In this document: positions 8,127 through 19,100 of the stretch, one piece after another | Layout of the letters: each line of letters opens with the position of its first letter | How positions within the stretch are numbered: position 1 is the stretch's first letter | From: CAMCXE01 sp036520615 | Lineage (GTDB): Bacteria; Pseudomonadota; Gammaproteobacteria; Pseudomonadales; Cellvibrionaceae | Direction of reading: 5' to 3' | Assembly (NCBI GenBank): GCA_036520615.1 | Contig: DATDJI010000060.1 | Coordinates: 62,001-126,000, forward strand | DNA length: 64,000 nucleotides | Notes under the pieces: model-generated | Told to the model about the DNA's origin: nothing | Databases searched by the model: none | What the model saw: the letters and a program-made list of their open reading frames with translations, nothing else | Translations under genes and position numbers: made by a program

Positions 8127-8840
8127 ATGAGTGATATTTCGGGCTTTGGGTCTGCTATAGATGCCTTATCATCGACGAATAAATATAAAAAAGATGAAAA
8201 AGCCCCAAATGAATTGGGTCAGGATGCATTTTTACAGTTGATGATTTCGCAATTAAAAAATCAAGATCCGCTCAGCCCGCAAGACAATGGCGAGTTCGTC
8301 TCTCAATTAGCGCAATTTAGTTCTGTAGAAGGCCTGGACAAACTAAATAACAACTTCGATTCTTTCGCGAATAAATTTGTTTCTAACCAAGCGCTGCAAG
8401 CTTCCTCATTAGTGGGACGCACGGTCACTGTACCTGGTAAAACTACTGCATTGGAAAAAGACGGCATAGTTACTACAAGTGCTGAAGTACCGGCCGGAGC
8501 GAGTAATTTTAGTTTGGCAATTTATAAAAATAATGGTGCTCTGGCGCAAACGATCGAATTTGATAAGGTTGCGGGCGATGAAGTAAAACTTGCTTGGAAT
8601 GGACGTGAGGCAGTATTAAATGATCAAGCTGTAAAAATTCCTGAAAGTGTTAAAGCATCCGACCCGGGTATTTATACATTCAAACTCTCGGCATTAGTAG
8701 ATGGTAAGCGTACTGAGTTAGACAATAACATCACTGCAAATGTTAATTCGGTGACGCTTGGCAAGAACGGCACGCTGACTTTAAATCTTGCCGGAGCTGG
8801 GTCTGTCAACTTGTCGGACATTAAAGAAATCAACGAGTAA
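8127..8840 (+). CDS. flgD: FlgD, hook capping / hook assembly protein
   Basis: 237 residues from ATG 8127, chosen over the in-frame GTG at 8103 because GGGAGA lies seven bases before the ATG and the product begins MSDISGFG. The N-terminal FlgD motif is clear (FLQLMISQLKNQDPLSPQDNGEF in pieces: FLQLMISQLKNQDPL, then the SQLAQFSSVEGL helix). A Tudor/FnIII-like C-terminal region follows. FlgD caps the growing hook and is not retained in the finished flagellum. The preceding 210 bases are rich in AGGAGG-like stretches but show no sigma-54 site. Confidence 0.93.
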   Translation: MSDISGFGSAIDALSSTNKYKKDEKAPNELGQDAFLQLMISQLKNQDPLSPQDNGEFVSQLAQFSSVEGLDKLNNNFDSFANKFVSNQALQASSLVGRTVTVPGKTTALEKDGIVTTSAEVPAGASNFSLAIYKNNGALAQTIEFDKVAGDEVKLAWNGREAVLNDQAVKIPESVKASDPGIYTFKLSALVDGKRTELDNNITANVNSVTLGKNGTLTLNLAGAGSVNLSDIKEINE

Positions 8841-8927
8841 TTTTTAATTTTTTAAAATTTGTGATAACGCTTTAGGGAAGAGTTATTCATTCACAGGGCT
8901 TAACAGATGTAGGGCTAGGAGACATTT

Positions 8928-11384
8928 ATGCCTTTTAATACAGCACTTAGCGGAATTCGCGCCGCTTCAAACGATCTAAACATTACCGGTAATAATATCG
9001 CCAACGCTTCCACCACTGGGTATAAAGCATCGCGAGCTGAATTTGGTGATGTCTACGCAAGCTCCGTGCTCGGTGCCGGGAGTAATCCTATCGGCAGTGG
9101 TGTGCGTTTGCAGGATGTTGCACAGAATTTCAAAGACGGCAATATTGCCTTTACTGAAAATGAATTGGATCTGGCGGTAAAGGGATCAGGATTTTTTGTA
9201 GTGCAAAAAGGCGGCGAGCAATTTTATACGCGCGCAGGTTTATTTAGTTTGGATGTGGATGGTTATATCGTAAATAATGGAAATGCACGGCTGCAGGGAT
9301 TTGATGCAGACGAGAATGGCAGTGTAGGGGGACTTCAAACGGATTTGCGTATTCAAACTAGCAATTTAGCACCCAGGCCAACTACTAATGTGGCTTCCAA
9401 TCTTAATTTAGATTCTTCGGAAAAAGTTAAATATTCAATCGGAAAAACCCTCACCACTACGGGAAATGCCGTGGGTGTTACTCAGGGCGGTTTAGAGAAG
9501 CCCACCAGCACTACTGCCATAGGCAATGGATTTACGATGGCGGGTTTAACTAACAATTTTACGACTTCACCGATGACATTTAATGTGGAATTAACTGGAG
9601 CAAAAGCGGGTAACGGCACAGTTTCTGTAAATTTATCGTCAGGTGTTGGTGTGCCTGCAACGATTACCAGTTTAAACGAATTGCGAACTCTCGCAGGCGT
9701 TATTAATGCGCAATTATCGAAACCTACGCCTCCGCAAACATCAATTGATGTAGAGGCCGTTGCCAAAGATGATACCGGTGGTAATTATCATTTAGAATTT
9801 GTAGCGCGGACTACCGGTGAAAGCTCGCAAATTAGGCTGCTGAATTCCTCAGCAAACGCAGCACAATTGGGTTTTCCTGCACCTGCCGCCACTATTGTTT
9901 CGACAACCGGTATTCCGAATGTTACTAATGGGTATCCGCAACAAAAAATTGAGTTAGTGGATCCAAAAGGAAAAGTGACAACTTACACCGCGCTGGCTGG
10001 AGCTACCGCTGCAAAAACGGCTGCAGAATTGGGTGCATTAATAGGTGTGGAAGCCACCGCTATTACTGAAGCTACTATTTCTGCTGCGAATTTTGTGAAT
10101 CCCAACGGAGCGATGGTGTTAACGCTAAATGCAGTACCCTTAACCGGGGATACATTGCCTGCGATAGCCGATCAAATTAATGCGCTCACTCGCGGTTCCC
10201 TGCCGGGAATCAGCGCTACGGTTGACGCCGCTACAGGCGATTTAAAAATTACATCCAGTATTGGCGGCGATTTGCATTTTCAAATTGCAAGCACTAATGA
10301 TGGTGACTCAATACAAGTAACTGGCAATCTTGATGCACCTCCACAAACTTTAGAGGTAGATACAAATAATATTCTAAATTCCCCGCAAGCACTTGCCGCA
10401 GGTACAAATTCTATTGTTGTTGGCGGAACGTTAAATATAGTGCTTGATGAAGGTTATACATTGCAAAATGCCAACCCGCCCTCTGTAGGTTTATTTGGGC
10501 CTTTGGTGAGCAATGCATTTACACCTATTACGCTCAACGCTTTTGATCCTGCTGATGTTGATACGTTTAACCATTCCACTACGCAAACAATTTTTGATAG
10601 CTTGGGTAATGCTCATCAAATGCAGCAATATTTTGTGCGAGAAAAATATGATGCAAATGACCCAGCTACCGCCCCTAATCATTGGAAAATGTATGTACTG
10701 ATTGACGGCAAAGATATCGGTGATCCAGACACATCATTGCCGCCCCCCGGCAATACTTTGCCGACTCGCTCCGCCTACGATATATTTTTTAACCCGGATG
10801 GTTCGATAAATTCCACGCAAACAGATGACATATTAATTTCCAATTGGACACCCTTAGATGTCAATGGTAATCCCAATGGATCTCTAGGCCCACAAAACGT
10901 TTTAGCGGGGGGCGGTGTGGTTATTCCTGACCCGCCAATTAGTTCAAATTTTGTAATCGATGTAGGAAAATCAACGCAGTTCGGTAGCAAATTTTCGGTT
11001 AATAATGTCAAGCAAAATGGTTATACGACTGGGCGGCTATCGGGCTTAAATATTGACCCTACAGGGACTATTTTTGCGCGTTTTACCAACGGTGAATCTC
11101 AAGTGTTAGGACAGGTCGCGTTATCTAATTTTGCTAATAATCAGGGATTGCAGCCAGTCGGCGACAGCATGTGGGCGGAAAATTTTGAATCTGGTGCTCC
11201 TAATATCGGAACTCCAGGTTCAGGTGCACTAGGAGCTATTCAATCCGGTGCGTTAGAAGAGTCGAATGTGGATTTATCATCGGAATTGGTAAATCTGATT
11301 ATTGCGCAACGCAATTTTCAGGCGAACTCCAAAACTATCGAAACGGCTAATCAGGTAACGCAAACCATTATTAATCTTCGTTAA
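8928..11384 (+). CDS. flgE: FlgE, flagellar hook protein, strongly enlarged
   Basis: 818 residues, about twice the usual 400-460. The conserved ends are intact: MPFNTALSGIRAASNDLNITGNNIANASTTGYK in pieces at the N-terminus (ITGNNIANASTTGYKAS) and SSELVNLIIAQRNFQANSKT at the C-terminus. The extra length lies in the middle, roughly residues 170-560, where surface-exposed D2/D3-type domains sit. FlgE polymerises into the flexible hook outside the cell. The final gene of the flgBCDE group, it ends at a strong terminator, and flgF has its own promoter. Confidence 0.93.
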   Translation: MPFNTALSGIRAASNDLNITGNNIANASTTGYKASRAEFGDVYASSVLGAGSNPIGSGVRLQDVAQNFKDGNIAFTENELDLAVKGSGFFVVQKGGEQFYTRAGLFSLDVDGYIVNNGNARLQGFDADENGSVGGLQTDLRIQTSNLAPRPTTNVASNLNLDSSEKVKYSIGKTLTTTGNAVGVTQGGLEKPTSTTAIGNGFTMAGLTNNFTTSPMTFNVELTGAKAGNGTVSVNLSSGVGVPATITSLNELRTLAGVINAQLSKPTPPQTSIDVEAVAKDDTGGNYHLEFVARTTGESSQIRLLNSSANAAQLGFPAPAATIVSTTGIPNVTNGYPQQKIELVDPKGKVTTYTALAGATAAKTAAELGALIGVEATAITEATISAANFVNPNGAMVLTLNAVPLTGDTLPAIADQINALTRGSLPGISATVDAATGDLKITSSIGGDLHFQIASTNDGDSIQVTGNLDAPPQTLEVDTNNILNSPQALAAGTNSIVVGGTLNIVLDEGYTLQNANPPSVGLFGPLVSNAFTPITLNAFDPADVDTFNHSTTQTIFDSLGNAHQMQQYFVREKYDANDPATAPNHWKMYVLIDGKDIGDPDTSLPPPGNTLPTRSAYDIFFNPDGSINSTQTDDILISNWTPLDVNGNPNGSLGPQNVLAGGGVVIPDPPISSNFVIDVGKSTQFGSKFSVNNVKQNGYTTGRLSGLNIDPTGTIFARFTNGESQVLGQVALSNFANNQGLQPVGDSMWAENFESGAPNIGTPGSGALGAIQSGALEESNVDLSSELVNLIIAQRNFQANSKTIETANQVTQTIINLR

Positions 11385-11444
11385 TAACAGCGGCAAGCGC
11401 TTGTTTGCTCGCAATAAATAATAATAAGTGAATAGTTTTTTATT

Positions 11445-11470
11445 AAAAAGCCCTTCTCAGGGCTTTTTCT
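11445..11470 (+). terminator. Intrinsic terminator after flgE
   Basis: AAAAAGCCCT, loop TCTC, AGGGCTTTTT: a perfect 10-bp stem running into T residues. It separates the flgBCDE transcript from flgF onward. Confidence 0.88.
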
Positions 11471-11639
11471 TTGCGTGCGGTAAATTTCTAAAACTTCGCA
11501 CGCAGTGCGCTTACTGCGTGAACATGTAAAATCCGAGAATAAAACCGACCTACCTGAGTGTTAAAGTATCTCATGTGTCTTATATACACGTGTCTTCTAT
11601 GCACGTGTATTCGATCGCGTATTTCCATAAATATCTTTA

Positions 11640-11656
11640 ATGGCATTGCTCTTGCA
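11640..11656 (+). promoter_or_regulatory. Sigma-54 promoter of flgF
   Basis: TGGC at 11641-11644, seven bases, TTGCA at 11652-11656, fitting the -24/-12 consensus exactly in spacing. Predicted start is near 11667, about 37 bases before the flgF GTG. With the terminator at 11445 this defines a second flagellar transcript, flgF onward. Confidence 0.8.
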
Positions 11657-11703
11657 CTTTAGTTTTTAACGGCGCTAAGCGCCAAATAAATGCGAGCACT
11701 ACC

Positions 11704-12459
11704 GTGGACAAAGCCCTTTATATCGCGATGACCGGCGCTAAACATAATATGCGCGGACAGACGAGTCATGCCAATAATTTGGCGAATAGTAATACTGGTG
11801 GATTTAAGGCGGATTTTTCTCAGGCCAGAAGTATGCCCGTTTATTATGGAGCCGGTATGCCTACACGTGCCTATGCGTTGGCGGAACTCGGCGGAACTAA
11901 TTTATCGTCCGGCACGCTTGATCAAACTGGACGAGATCTAGATGTTGCAATTCATGGTGAAGGTTTTATTGCTGTGCAAGGGCGCGACGGCCAAGAAGCC
12001 TATACGCGAGCTGGAAGTTTAGATATTGATAGCCAAGGTATTTTACGCACGGCATCTGGATTAATGGTGTTAGGTAATGGTGGCCCAATAAATATTCCAC
12101 CTGCACAAAAAGTTGAATTTGGTGAAGACGGAACAATTAGCGTACATGCGCAAGGGCAAACTGCTGCGGCATTGGTACAAATTGATCGAATTAAATTGGT
12201 TAAACCCGATTTAAATACTGTCTCAAAAGGCCCGGACGGGTTATTTCATATCTTATCGAATCCAGCTGGGTCGACTTTACCTGCAGATGCAAACGTAAAA
12301 CTTATTGGTGGTAGTTTAGAAAATAGTAACGTAAATGCCGTACAGGAATTAACTGGCTTATTAACACTTGCGCGCCAATATGAAATGCACGTAAAGATGA
12401 TGTCAACGGTGGAAAAAAATTCTGAAAGTGCAGCGCGGTTGCTGCAATTAAACGCTTAA
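11704..12459 (+). CDS. flgF: FlgF, flagellar rod protein
   Basis: 251 residues with a GTG start. It contains the N-terminal rod motif TSHANNLANSNTGGFKADF, the central domain with DLDVAIHGEGFIAVQ, and the C-terminal rod motif LENSNVNAVQELTGLLTLARQYE. FlgF is a rod subunit between FlgB/C and FlgG. Normal length, in contrast to FlgE. It lies 15 bases before flgG and starts the second flagellar transcript behind its own sigma-54 promoter. Confidence 0.95.
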   Translation: MDKALYIAMTGAKHNMRGQTSHANNLANSNTGGFKADFSQARSMPVYYGAGMPTRAYALAELGGTNLSSGTLDQTGRDLDVAIHGEGFIAVQGRDGQEAYTRAGSLDIDSQGILRTASGLMVLGNGGPINIPPAQKVEFGEDGTISVHAQGQTAAALVQIDRIKLVKPDLNTVSKGPDGLFHILSNPAGSTLPADANVKLIGGSLENSNVNAVQELTGLLTLARQYEMHVKMMSTVEKNSESAARLLQLNA

Positions 12460-12474
12460 TAATCGAGGCACGCT

Positions 12475-13260
12475 ATGCACGCTGCACTGTATGTAAGTAA
12501 AACAGGCCTTACGGCACAAGATAAACAGTTATCTACTATTGCCAATAACCTTGCCAACTCCTCAACGGTAGGATTTAAGCGCGATCGAGCAGTATTTGAA
12601 GATCTGTTATATCAAATACAACGGCAACCCGGCGCGCAAACCACGCAGGAAACTCAATTGCCTTCAGGTTTGCAATTAGGTGTGGGGGCGCGAGTTGTTG
12701 GAACGCAAAAACAATTTACCGAGGGCAGTTTGCAAGTTACTGAACAATCTCTCGATGTGGCGGTAGATGGACGCGGTTTTTTGCCGATTCAACAAGCCGA
12801 TGGCACGACCGCTTATACGCGCAATGGACAATTACATTTAAATAGAGAAGGGCAAATGGTTACTGCAGAGGGTTTATTACTGCAGCCTACTATTGCTGTA
12901 CCTAATAATGCCAATACCGTAACCATTGGTACAGATGGAACAGTTACCGCGAAAGTTTTAGGCGAGCCAGAGCCTCAGGCAATTGGCACAATTCAATTGG
13001 TGGATTTTGTGAACCCTGCAGGATTACAAGCAATAGGCAGTAATTTATTTGTACAAACTGCATCCAGCGGTGAACCCATAGAAGGAACACCCGGAGAAAA
13101 TGGCTTGGGTCAAATTAAACAAGGCATGTTAGAAAATTCCAACGTGAATATTGTGGAAGAGATGGTCAATATGATCACGACTCAACGTGCCTATGAGATG
13201 AATTCTAAAGTGGTTTCCACCGCTGACCAAATGTTGCAGTACATAACGCAAAATTTATAG
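12475..13260 (+). CDS. flgG: FlgG, flagellar distal rod protein
   Basis: 261 residues, the usual length. It begins MHAALYVSKTGLTAQDKQLS and has the motif TIANNLANSSTVGFKRDRA, a central LDVAVDGRGFLPI segment, and the C-terminal motif ENSNVNIVEEMVNMITTQRAYEMNSK in pieces. It forms the distal rod that crosses the peptidoglycan and passes through the FlgH/FlgI bushing. Ten bases separate it from flgH. Confidence 0.96.
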   Translation: MHAALYVSKTGLTAQDKQLSTIANNLANSSTVGFKRDRAVFEDLLYQIQRQPGAQTTQETQLPSGLQLGVGARVVGTQKQFTEGSLQVTEQSLDVAVDGRGFLPIQQADGTTAYTRNGQLHLNREGQMVTAEGLLLQPTIAVPNNANTVTIGTDGTVTAKVLGEPEPQAIGTIQLVDFVNPAGLQAIGSNLFVQTASSGEPIEGTPGENGLGQIKQGMLENSNVNIVEEMVNMITTQRAYEMNSKVVSTADQMLQYITQNL

Positions 13261-13270
13261 TGAGTTTGCC

Positions 13271-13957
13271 ATGAACGTTTTAACTGTATTGATGAAGCCT
13301 GCGTGTATTTCATCATTGCTAATTTTATCTGCTTGTACTGTTAGTCGGCCTGAAAAACCCGATGATCCATATTTTGCACCTAAGGTAGTCCCAACAGCTG
13401 CTCGCTCAGCACCACAGGATGGCAGCCTTTATACGGATGCAGGCTTGGATTTATTTTCCGACCGAAAGGCCCGCAGAGCGGGCGATATTATTACTATCGT
13501 TTTAAAGGAATCTACTGTTTCACAAAAAAAATCTAATCTTAACTCAAGTAAAAATACTGCGCTTGGACTGGAAAACCCAACAATTTTAGGCGCTCCTCTT
13601 GGGCTTGGAAAATTAGATTTAAATACGGAATTAAACGGAAAAAGTGAGTTTAAGGGTAAAGGCGATGCTGCACAAAGTAATAATTTGCAGGGCAATATTT
13701 CAGTGACCGTTAGTGATATTTTGCCCAACGGTGTACTAGTAGTTCGCGGTGAAAAATGGCTGACGCTAAATCGCGGCGATGAATATATTCGCATCAGCGG
13801 CATGGTTCGCCCGGATGATATTGGGCCTGATAATACTGTGTTATCCACTCGTGTTGCCAATGCGCGCATTAGTTATTCTGGTACCGGTGCTATGGCCGAT
13901 GGGAGCCAAATGGGTTGGCTCAGCCGATTTTTCAATAGCGGATTCTGGCCGTTTTAA
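13271..13957 (+). CDS. flgH: FlgH, flagellar L-ring lipoprotein
   Basis: 228 residues. The N-terminal signal ends in the lipobox LSAC (Cys about residue 22), as required for the outer-membrane L-ring. FlgH motifs include SLYTDAGLDLFSDRKARRAGDI in pieces (DRKARRAGDIITIVL), LPNGVLVVRGEKWLTLN and YIRISGMVRPDDI. It forms the L-ring bushing around the distal rod. The gene is 11 bases from flgI. Confidence 0.95.
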   Translation: MNVLTVLMKPACISSLLILSACTVSRPEKPDDPYFAPKVVPTAARSAPQDGSLYTDAGLDLFSDRKARRAGDIITIVLKESTVSQKKSNLNSSKNTALGLENPTILGAPLGLGKLDLNTELNGKSEFKGKGDAAQSNNLQGNISVTVSDILPNGVLVVRGEKWLTLNRGDEYIRISGMVRPDDIGPDNTVLSTRVANARISYSGTGAMADGSQMGWLSRFFNSGFWPF

Positions 13958-13968
13958 GAGGTAGATAT

Positions 13969-15096
13969 ATGTTGCGATTAAACATCTGTGGACAAAAAAT
14001 TACTCTAATAGGAATTTTTAGTCTGTGTTTAATATTTGCTAATTATGCCAATGCAGAGCGAATTAAAGATATCGCATCTGTGCAGGGCGTACGATCCAAT
14101 CAACTGGTGGGCTACGGTTTGGTTGTGGGCCTTGATGGTACAGGGGACCAAACTAATCAGGCGCCTTTTACCGCACAATCATTTTCTGCAATGTTAAAAC
14201 AGTTTGGTATTACCGTGCCGGAAGGTGCGAAATTTCAACTTAAAAATGTTGCAGCAGTGGCGGTAAATGCAGAATTACCAGCGTTTGCAAAACCTGGGCA
14301 AAACATAGATATAACTGTATCTTCACTAGCTAATGCCAAGAGTTTGCGCGGCGGCACATTATTATTAACGCCGTTACGTGGCGTTGATGGCAATGTGTAC
14401 GCATTAGCGCAGGGCAATTTAGTTGTGGGTGGATTTGGTGTTGAAGGAAAAGACGGCTCAAAAATTACCGTTAATATTCCCAGTGCAGGGCGCATACCTA
14501 ATGGCGCCTCAGTTGAGCGCACGGTACCAAATCAATTCTCCGGTGGAGAAAATATCGTATTAAATCTACATACGGCAGATTTTACTAACGCAAAACGTGT
14601 CGCACAAAGTATTAATGATTTAGTCGGCCCCAATATCGCACAAGCACAGGATTCCGTATCCATTAGTGTACAGGGCCCTAAAAATGTAAATCAGCGAGTG
14701 GAATATTTGTCACTGCTAGAAAATATCGAAATTCAAATGGCGGATAGCCCGGCGAGAATTGTTATTAATTCGCGCACTGGCACTATCGTAGTAGGTAAAA
14801 ATGTTCGCGTATCCCCTGTGGCTGTTACGCATGGCTCTTTAACAGTAACAGTTAAAGAAGATGTACAGGTAAGCCAACCCAATTCATTGGCTAATGGGCA
14901 AACCACAGTTGCACCTAATAGTAATGTTGGTATAACTCAAGATAAGTCGCCAATGTTTAAGTTTTCGCCTGGCCCTACAATTGAAGATATTGTAAAAGCG
15001 GTAAATCAAGTGGGGGCAGCACCTGGCGATTTAATGGCTATTTTAGAAGCGCTAAAACAATCTGGCGCGTTAAAAGCTGAGTTGGTGGTAATTTAA
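13969..15096 (+). CDS. flgI: FlgI, flagellar P-ring protein
   Basis: 375 residues with a cleavable signal peptide ending near ANYANA. The mature start RIKDIASVQGVRSNQLVGYG and the GLVVGLDGTGDQT motif are diagnostic, as is the C-terminal PGDLMAILEALKQSGAL. FlgI forms the periplasmic P-ring that surrounds the rod in the peptidoglycan layer. A GAGGTAG ribosome site precedes ATG 13969. One base separates it from flgJ. Confidence 0.96.
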   Translation: MLRLNICGQKITLIGIFSLCLIFANYANAERIKDIASVQGVRSNQLVGYGLVVGLDGTGDQTNQAPFTAQSFSAMLKQFGITVPEGAKFQLKNVAAVAVNAELPAFAKPGQNIDITVSSLANAKSLRGGTLLLTPLRGVDGNVYALAQGNLVVGGFGVEGKDGSKITVNIPSAGRIPNGASVERTVPNQFSGGENIVLNLHTADFTNAKRVAQSINDLVGPNIAQAQDSVSISVQGPKNVNQRVEYLSLLENIEIQMADSPARIVINSRTGTIVVGKNVRVSPVAVTHGSLTVTVKEDVQVSQPNSLANGQTTVAPNSNVGITQDKSPMFKFSPGPTIEDIVKAVNQVGAAPGDLMAILEALKQSGALKAELVVI

Positions 15097-15097
15097 A

Positions 15098-16180
15098 ATG
15101 GCGACCTCAAGTTTACCCAGTGCTGTCTCCACTGCAGGGGATATTTACACCGACGTAAATTCAGTGGCAAAAATTAAAAATGTCAAAGATCCACAGGCGG
15201 CATTAAGCAAGGTCTCGATGCAGTTTGAGTCTATGTTTATCGGCATGATGTTAAAATCCATGCGTCAGGCCAATGCAGCATTTGAAGAAGACGGCTTATT
15301 CGAATCGAAAGATTCTTTATTTTACCGCGATATGTATGACCAACAATTGTCTATTGAATTATCTAAAGGACGCGGAATTGGTATTGCCAAAGCCCTGGAG
15401 CGGCAGCTTTCTCCTATGGTGCAGAAAAATAATCCACAGACTGCGGTCAAAAAAGCTGATGCTATTTCTGATGAAAGCGAGGAAATTCACGAGCATGATA
15501 TAGCTGCTGCCGATTGGCGCCGAGTGGTTGCCTCCTTACCACCGCGCTTAAGCCCGCATAAATCCGAACAGGCGATATCCGCTGGCGAACAAGTAAATTA
15601 TCAAGAGCCCATGACCCACAGCGACTGGTTAGATCCTTATTTGGCGCCACCGCCAAATGTTAATCAGAAGCCCCTCGATGTTAATATCAAATTAACGATT
15701 AATAGCCCGCAAGATTTTATTGACCAATTATTACCTTATGCGAGGGTGGCAGCGCGGCAATTGGGCGTAAATCCTTTAGTGCTTATTGCGCAGGCTGCAA
15801 TGGAAACTGGCTGGGGCAAGCGTATGGTCAGTGATAACGGAGGTAATTCCAGCAATAATTTATTTAATATAAAAGCCAACTCGGCTTGGAATGGAGATGC
15901 TGTAGAGGTTTCAACACTTGAATATAAAAATGGTACGCCGCGCAAGGAACTTGCGCAATTTCGCCAGTATTCATCTCTTGCAGATAGTTTTAAAGATTAC
16001 GTAAGTTTTCTGCAGAATAGCCCGCGCTACCAATCCGCATTAGCAGTGGCTAATGATGCTAAACAGTTTTTACGCGAATTACATGGCGCAGGATATGCTA
16101 CTGATCCTTTGTATAGTCAAAAAATATTCAGTTTATTTGAAACCATAGCTGATGGGCGCTATAAAAAAGACGAAGATTAA
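15098..16180 (+). CDS. flgJ: FlgJ, rod cap and peptidoglycan hydrolase
   Basis: 360 residues, two-domain form. Residues about 25-110 are the rod-binding/capping part (QFESMFIGMMLKSMRQANA, then DSLFYRDMYDQQL). After a linker, residues about 205-355 are a glucosaminidase-type hydrolase domain (NPLVLIAQAAMETGWGKR with the expected catalytic Glu, then NLFNIKA and YATDPLYSQKI). It caps the growing rod and opens peptidoglycan for it. Tight spacing (one base from flgI, three to flgK) shows one transcript. Confidence 0.95.
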   Translation: MATSSLPSAVSTAGDIYTDVNSVAKIKNVKDPQAALSKVSMQFESMFIGMMLKSMRQANAAFEEDGLFESKDSLFYRDMYDQQLSIELSKGRGIGIAKALERQLSPMVQKNNPQTAVKKADAISDESEEIHEHDIAAADWRRVVASLPPRLSPHKSEQAISAGEQVNYQEPMTHSDWLDPYLAPPPNVNQKPLDVNIKLTINSPQDFIDQLLPYARVAARQLGVNPLVLIAQAAMETGWGKRMVSDNGGNSSNNLFNIKANSAWNGDAVEVSTLEYKNGTPRKELAQFRQYSSLADSFKDYVSFLQNSPRYQSALAVANDAKQFLRELHGAGYATDPLYSQKIFSLFETIADGRYKKDED

Positions 16181-16183
16181 TCT

Positions 16184-19100
16184 ATGGCCAGTGATCTATT
16201 AGGTTTAAGTGTAAGTGGTTTGCGTGCGAGTCAAGCAGCGCTCAATACCACTGGTCATAATATATCGAATGCCAATACCGAAGGTTATTCGCGCCAGCGC
16301 GTGGAGGTGGCAACTAATCCTGCTAGTTACACAGGTGTGGGCTATATTGGCAATGGCGTATCTGTTGAATCTATCGAACGCATAGCAAATCAATATGTTA
16401 CTACTCAGGTACGAACAGATTCTATTTTATTTAATGAAGTTGACACCTTTCATAAACAGGTAGGTGCACTGGATAATTTATTGTCAAATGAGGCTACAGG
16501 TTTGTCCTCTGCGCTGGAGTCTTTTTTTGGCGCCATGCAAAATGGTAGTAACGACCCCACTTCAATTCCCGCTCGGCAATTAATTATTAGTGAAACAGGT
16601 AATTTAGCGGATCGCTTTAACAGTATTTATTCACGCATGGATGATATACGTACTGGAATTAATTCAGCCATGGATATCGCAGTAGGGGAGGTGAACGCTC
16701 TGTCTTCCAGCATTGCTTCATTAAATTTAAAAATTACCGATGCGCGCGGCGTGGGTTCGGGTAATGAGCCCAATGATTTATTAGACCAGCGCGATGAGGC
16801 ATTGCGCAAATTATCTGAACTTGTAGGTATACAAGTATTTGATCAGGGCAATGGGCAGCTAAACGTGCTTGCCGGTTCAGGTCAGAGTTTAGTGGTGGGA
16901 ACTCGCTCGCAGTCAATTTTTATACAAGCAGATATGGCTGATGCGAAGCAAAAACAAATTTTCATGCAGACCGAATTAGCCGCAATGCCAGTTAATGTTA
17001 CCGGCGGCCAATTAGGTGGCTTGATGAAATTTAGAGATGAAGCGCTCAACTCAGGTTTTAATCAATTAGGCCGTATAGCATTGGCCATGAGTGACGCACT
17101 GAATACTCAACATCACCAAGGCATTACGCTTGACAATAAATTTGGTAAAGATTTATTTACCAATATGAATGAGCCGAGCTTAGCGGCTGGGCGAGTGCAT
17201 GCTTTTTCAAATAATGCGCCACCGAATGATCAGCAGATGGGGCTTTATATTGAGGATATCGCTAAAGTCGGTACGAGTAATTATGAGGTTTCCATTGAAG
17301 GGGACGGATTATTTCGCGTTAAACGCGCGAGCGATGATGTGGAAGTTGCCACGGGGTTATTGCCGGGGCGTTTTCCTTTTACCGCAGAGTTCGATGGATT
17401 AAAATTACAATTTGACAGCGGAACATTTAAAAATGGCGATAAATTTTCCCTGCTGCCAACACAGGATGCTGCACGCATTTTTAAAAAAACCATTGTAAAT
17501 GCTGAAGAATTAGCTTTCGCTAATCCGCTCTCCACCGATACTGCTCTGGGTAACTTAGGTAGCGGGAAAATTAGCTCAGGCTCAGTGCTTTCGCTCACCG
17601 ATAAAGATAATCAACCGCTAAAACTATTCTCTCAACCGGGCAAAATGAGCCCGCCATTGGTGGTTATGTTTACATCACCTACAACCTACGACATTCTTGA
17701 TAATACTGACCCTGGCAATCCTATTCAGTTAGACCCGCCTATACGCAATCAAGTTTATGTGCCTGGTACGGAGAACAAACTGTTTCCGGATGATAAATTT
17801 GGCAAATCGTTTACAACGCAGGGCGATTTATTAGGATTACCGGAAGGGCGGCGGCCTATAGTGCAGGCTGCGGTATTACCTGGTGGCGCGGCGCCGAATT
17901 TTACGCAAACTGATTTTTCCTCACCGTCTTCACAATTTTCATTTAACGTTAATGTTTCTGAAACACTTAATGGCAGTGGCGACGGCATATTTACGGTAAG
18001 AATTAATCAACCTGCGCTGACTGACAGCACAAGTTTACTGCAATCTATTAATAGTCAATTATCCACTGCTGGTGTGCGCGCTTATGTTGCCGACGATGGC
18101 AGCTTAGCGTTTAAATTACAAAATCCTGGTTACGGCAATTTAACGATTGCAGGCTACAACGGCGATCCTGATGGAGCAGGTGGAGCTGCACCTGCCGGTG
18201 CAGCAAATAATCTGCTGGGATTTAATATTGAATCGAGCAGTTTTACCAGTGTAGGCAATGCGCAGGGTGTTGCTGGATTTGGCGCGCTCACTAACGGTTA
18301 TCCGTCAGAAGTAATTTCTATTTCGCAAGCATCGCCTATCGCAGGTGGCACACCAAAAATCTACGACATTGCGATTGGTTTAAATTCATCAGCTAAAACA
18401 ATTGCCGCTTCGCTTAATAATGTGCCAGGCGTTTCCGCTAATGCATTTACGCAGGCAACGATAACGGGCTTTAATATTACTCAAAGTGAACCTTTGCAAT
18501 TACAGCTTAATGGTGAAGATCTAATTCCCTATACGTTTGATTCAGTTTTAAATAAATTTGTATTGCCGGATACAATGCCGGACCCGGTAACAGAAATTGA
18601 CAAATTTAATGATTACATCGCGCAACAAATTAACATTAATGTCAATTTACAATCCAGTGGAATATTTGCCAACGCTGCTATTAACGCAACTACGGGCCGC
18701 GCGGAAATTCGTTTATACGCAAAATATGGCGATGACCTGGAAATTGGTTTTTCCGGTGCGGCGGGAGAATCTATAGCCATTAATGATGGTTCGAATCCTG
18801 ATTTAACTCTCGCAGGGCAGGGAAATAGTTTAACCACTTCAGTCGCCGTAGGCGGGCGCATTGATGTTGCTTTAGATGACCAACTAAGCATCAATACATT
18901 TACCGAGGAGAGCTTGATTTTTGGCAATACGCACGCTGCAGACTATACGCAAAACAATTTTTTAGGAATACAGGCCACGATTAATGGTACGCCTAAATCA
19001 GGTGATAAGTTTATTCTTGATTTCAACCACAACGCCGCATTGGATAACCGCAACGCGTTGGATTTGGTTAATCTGCAAGCGAAAAAAACTATGGCCAGCG

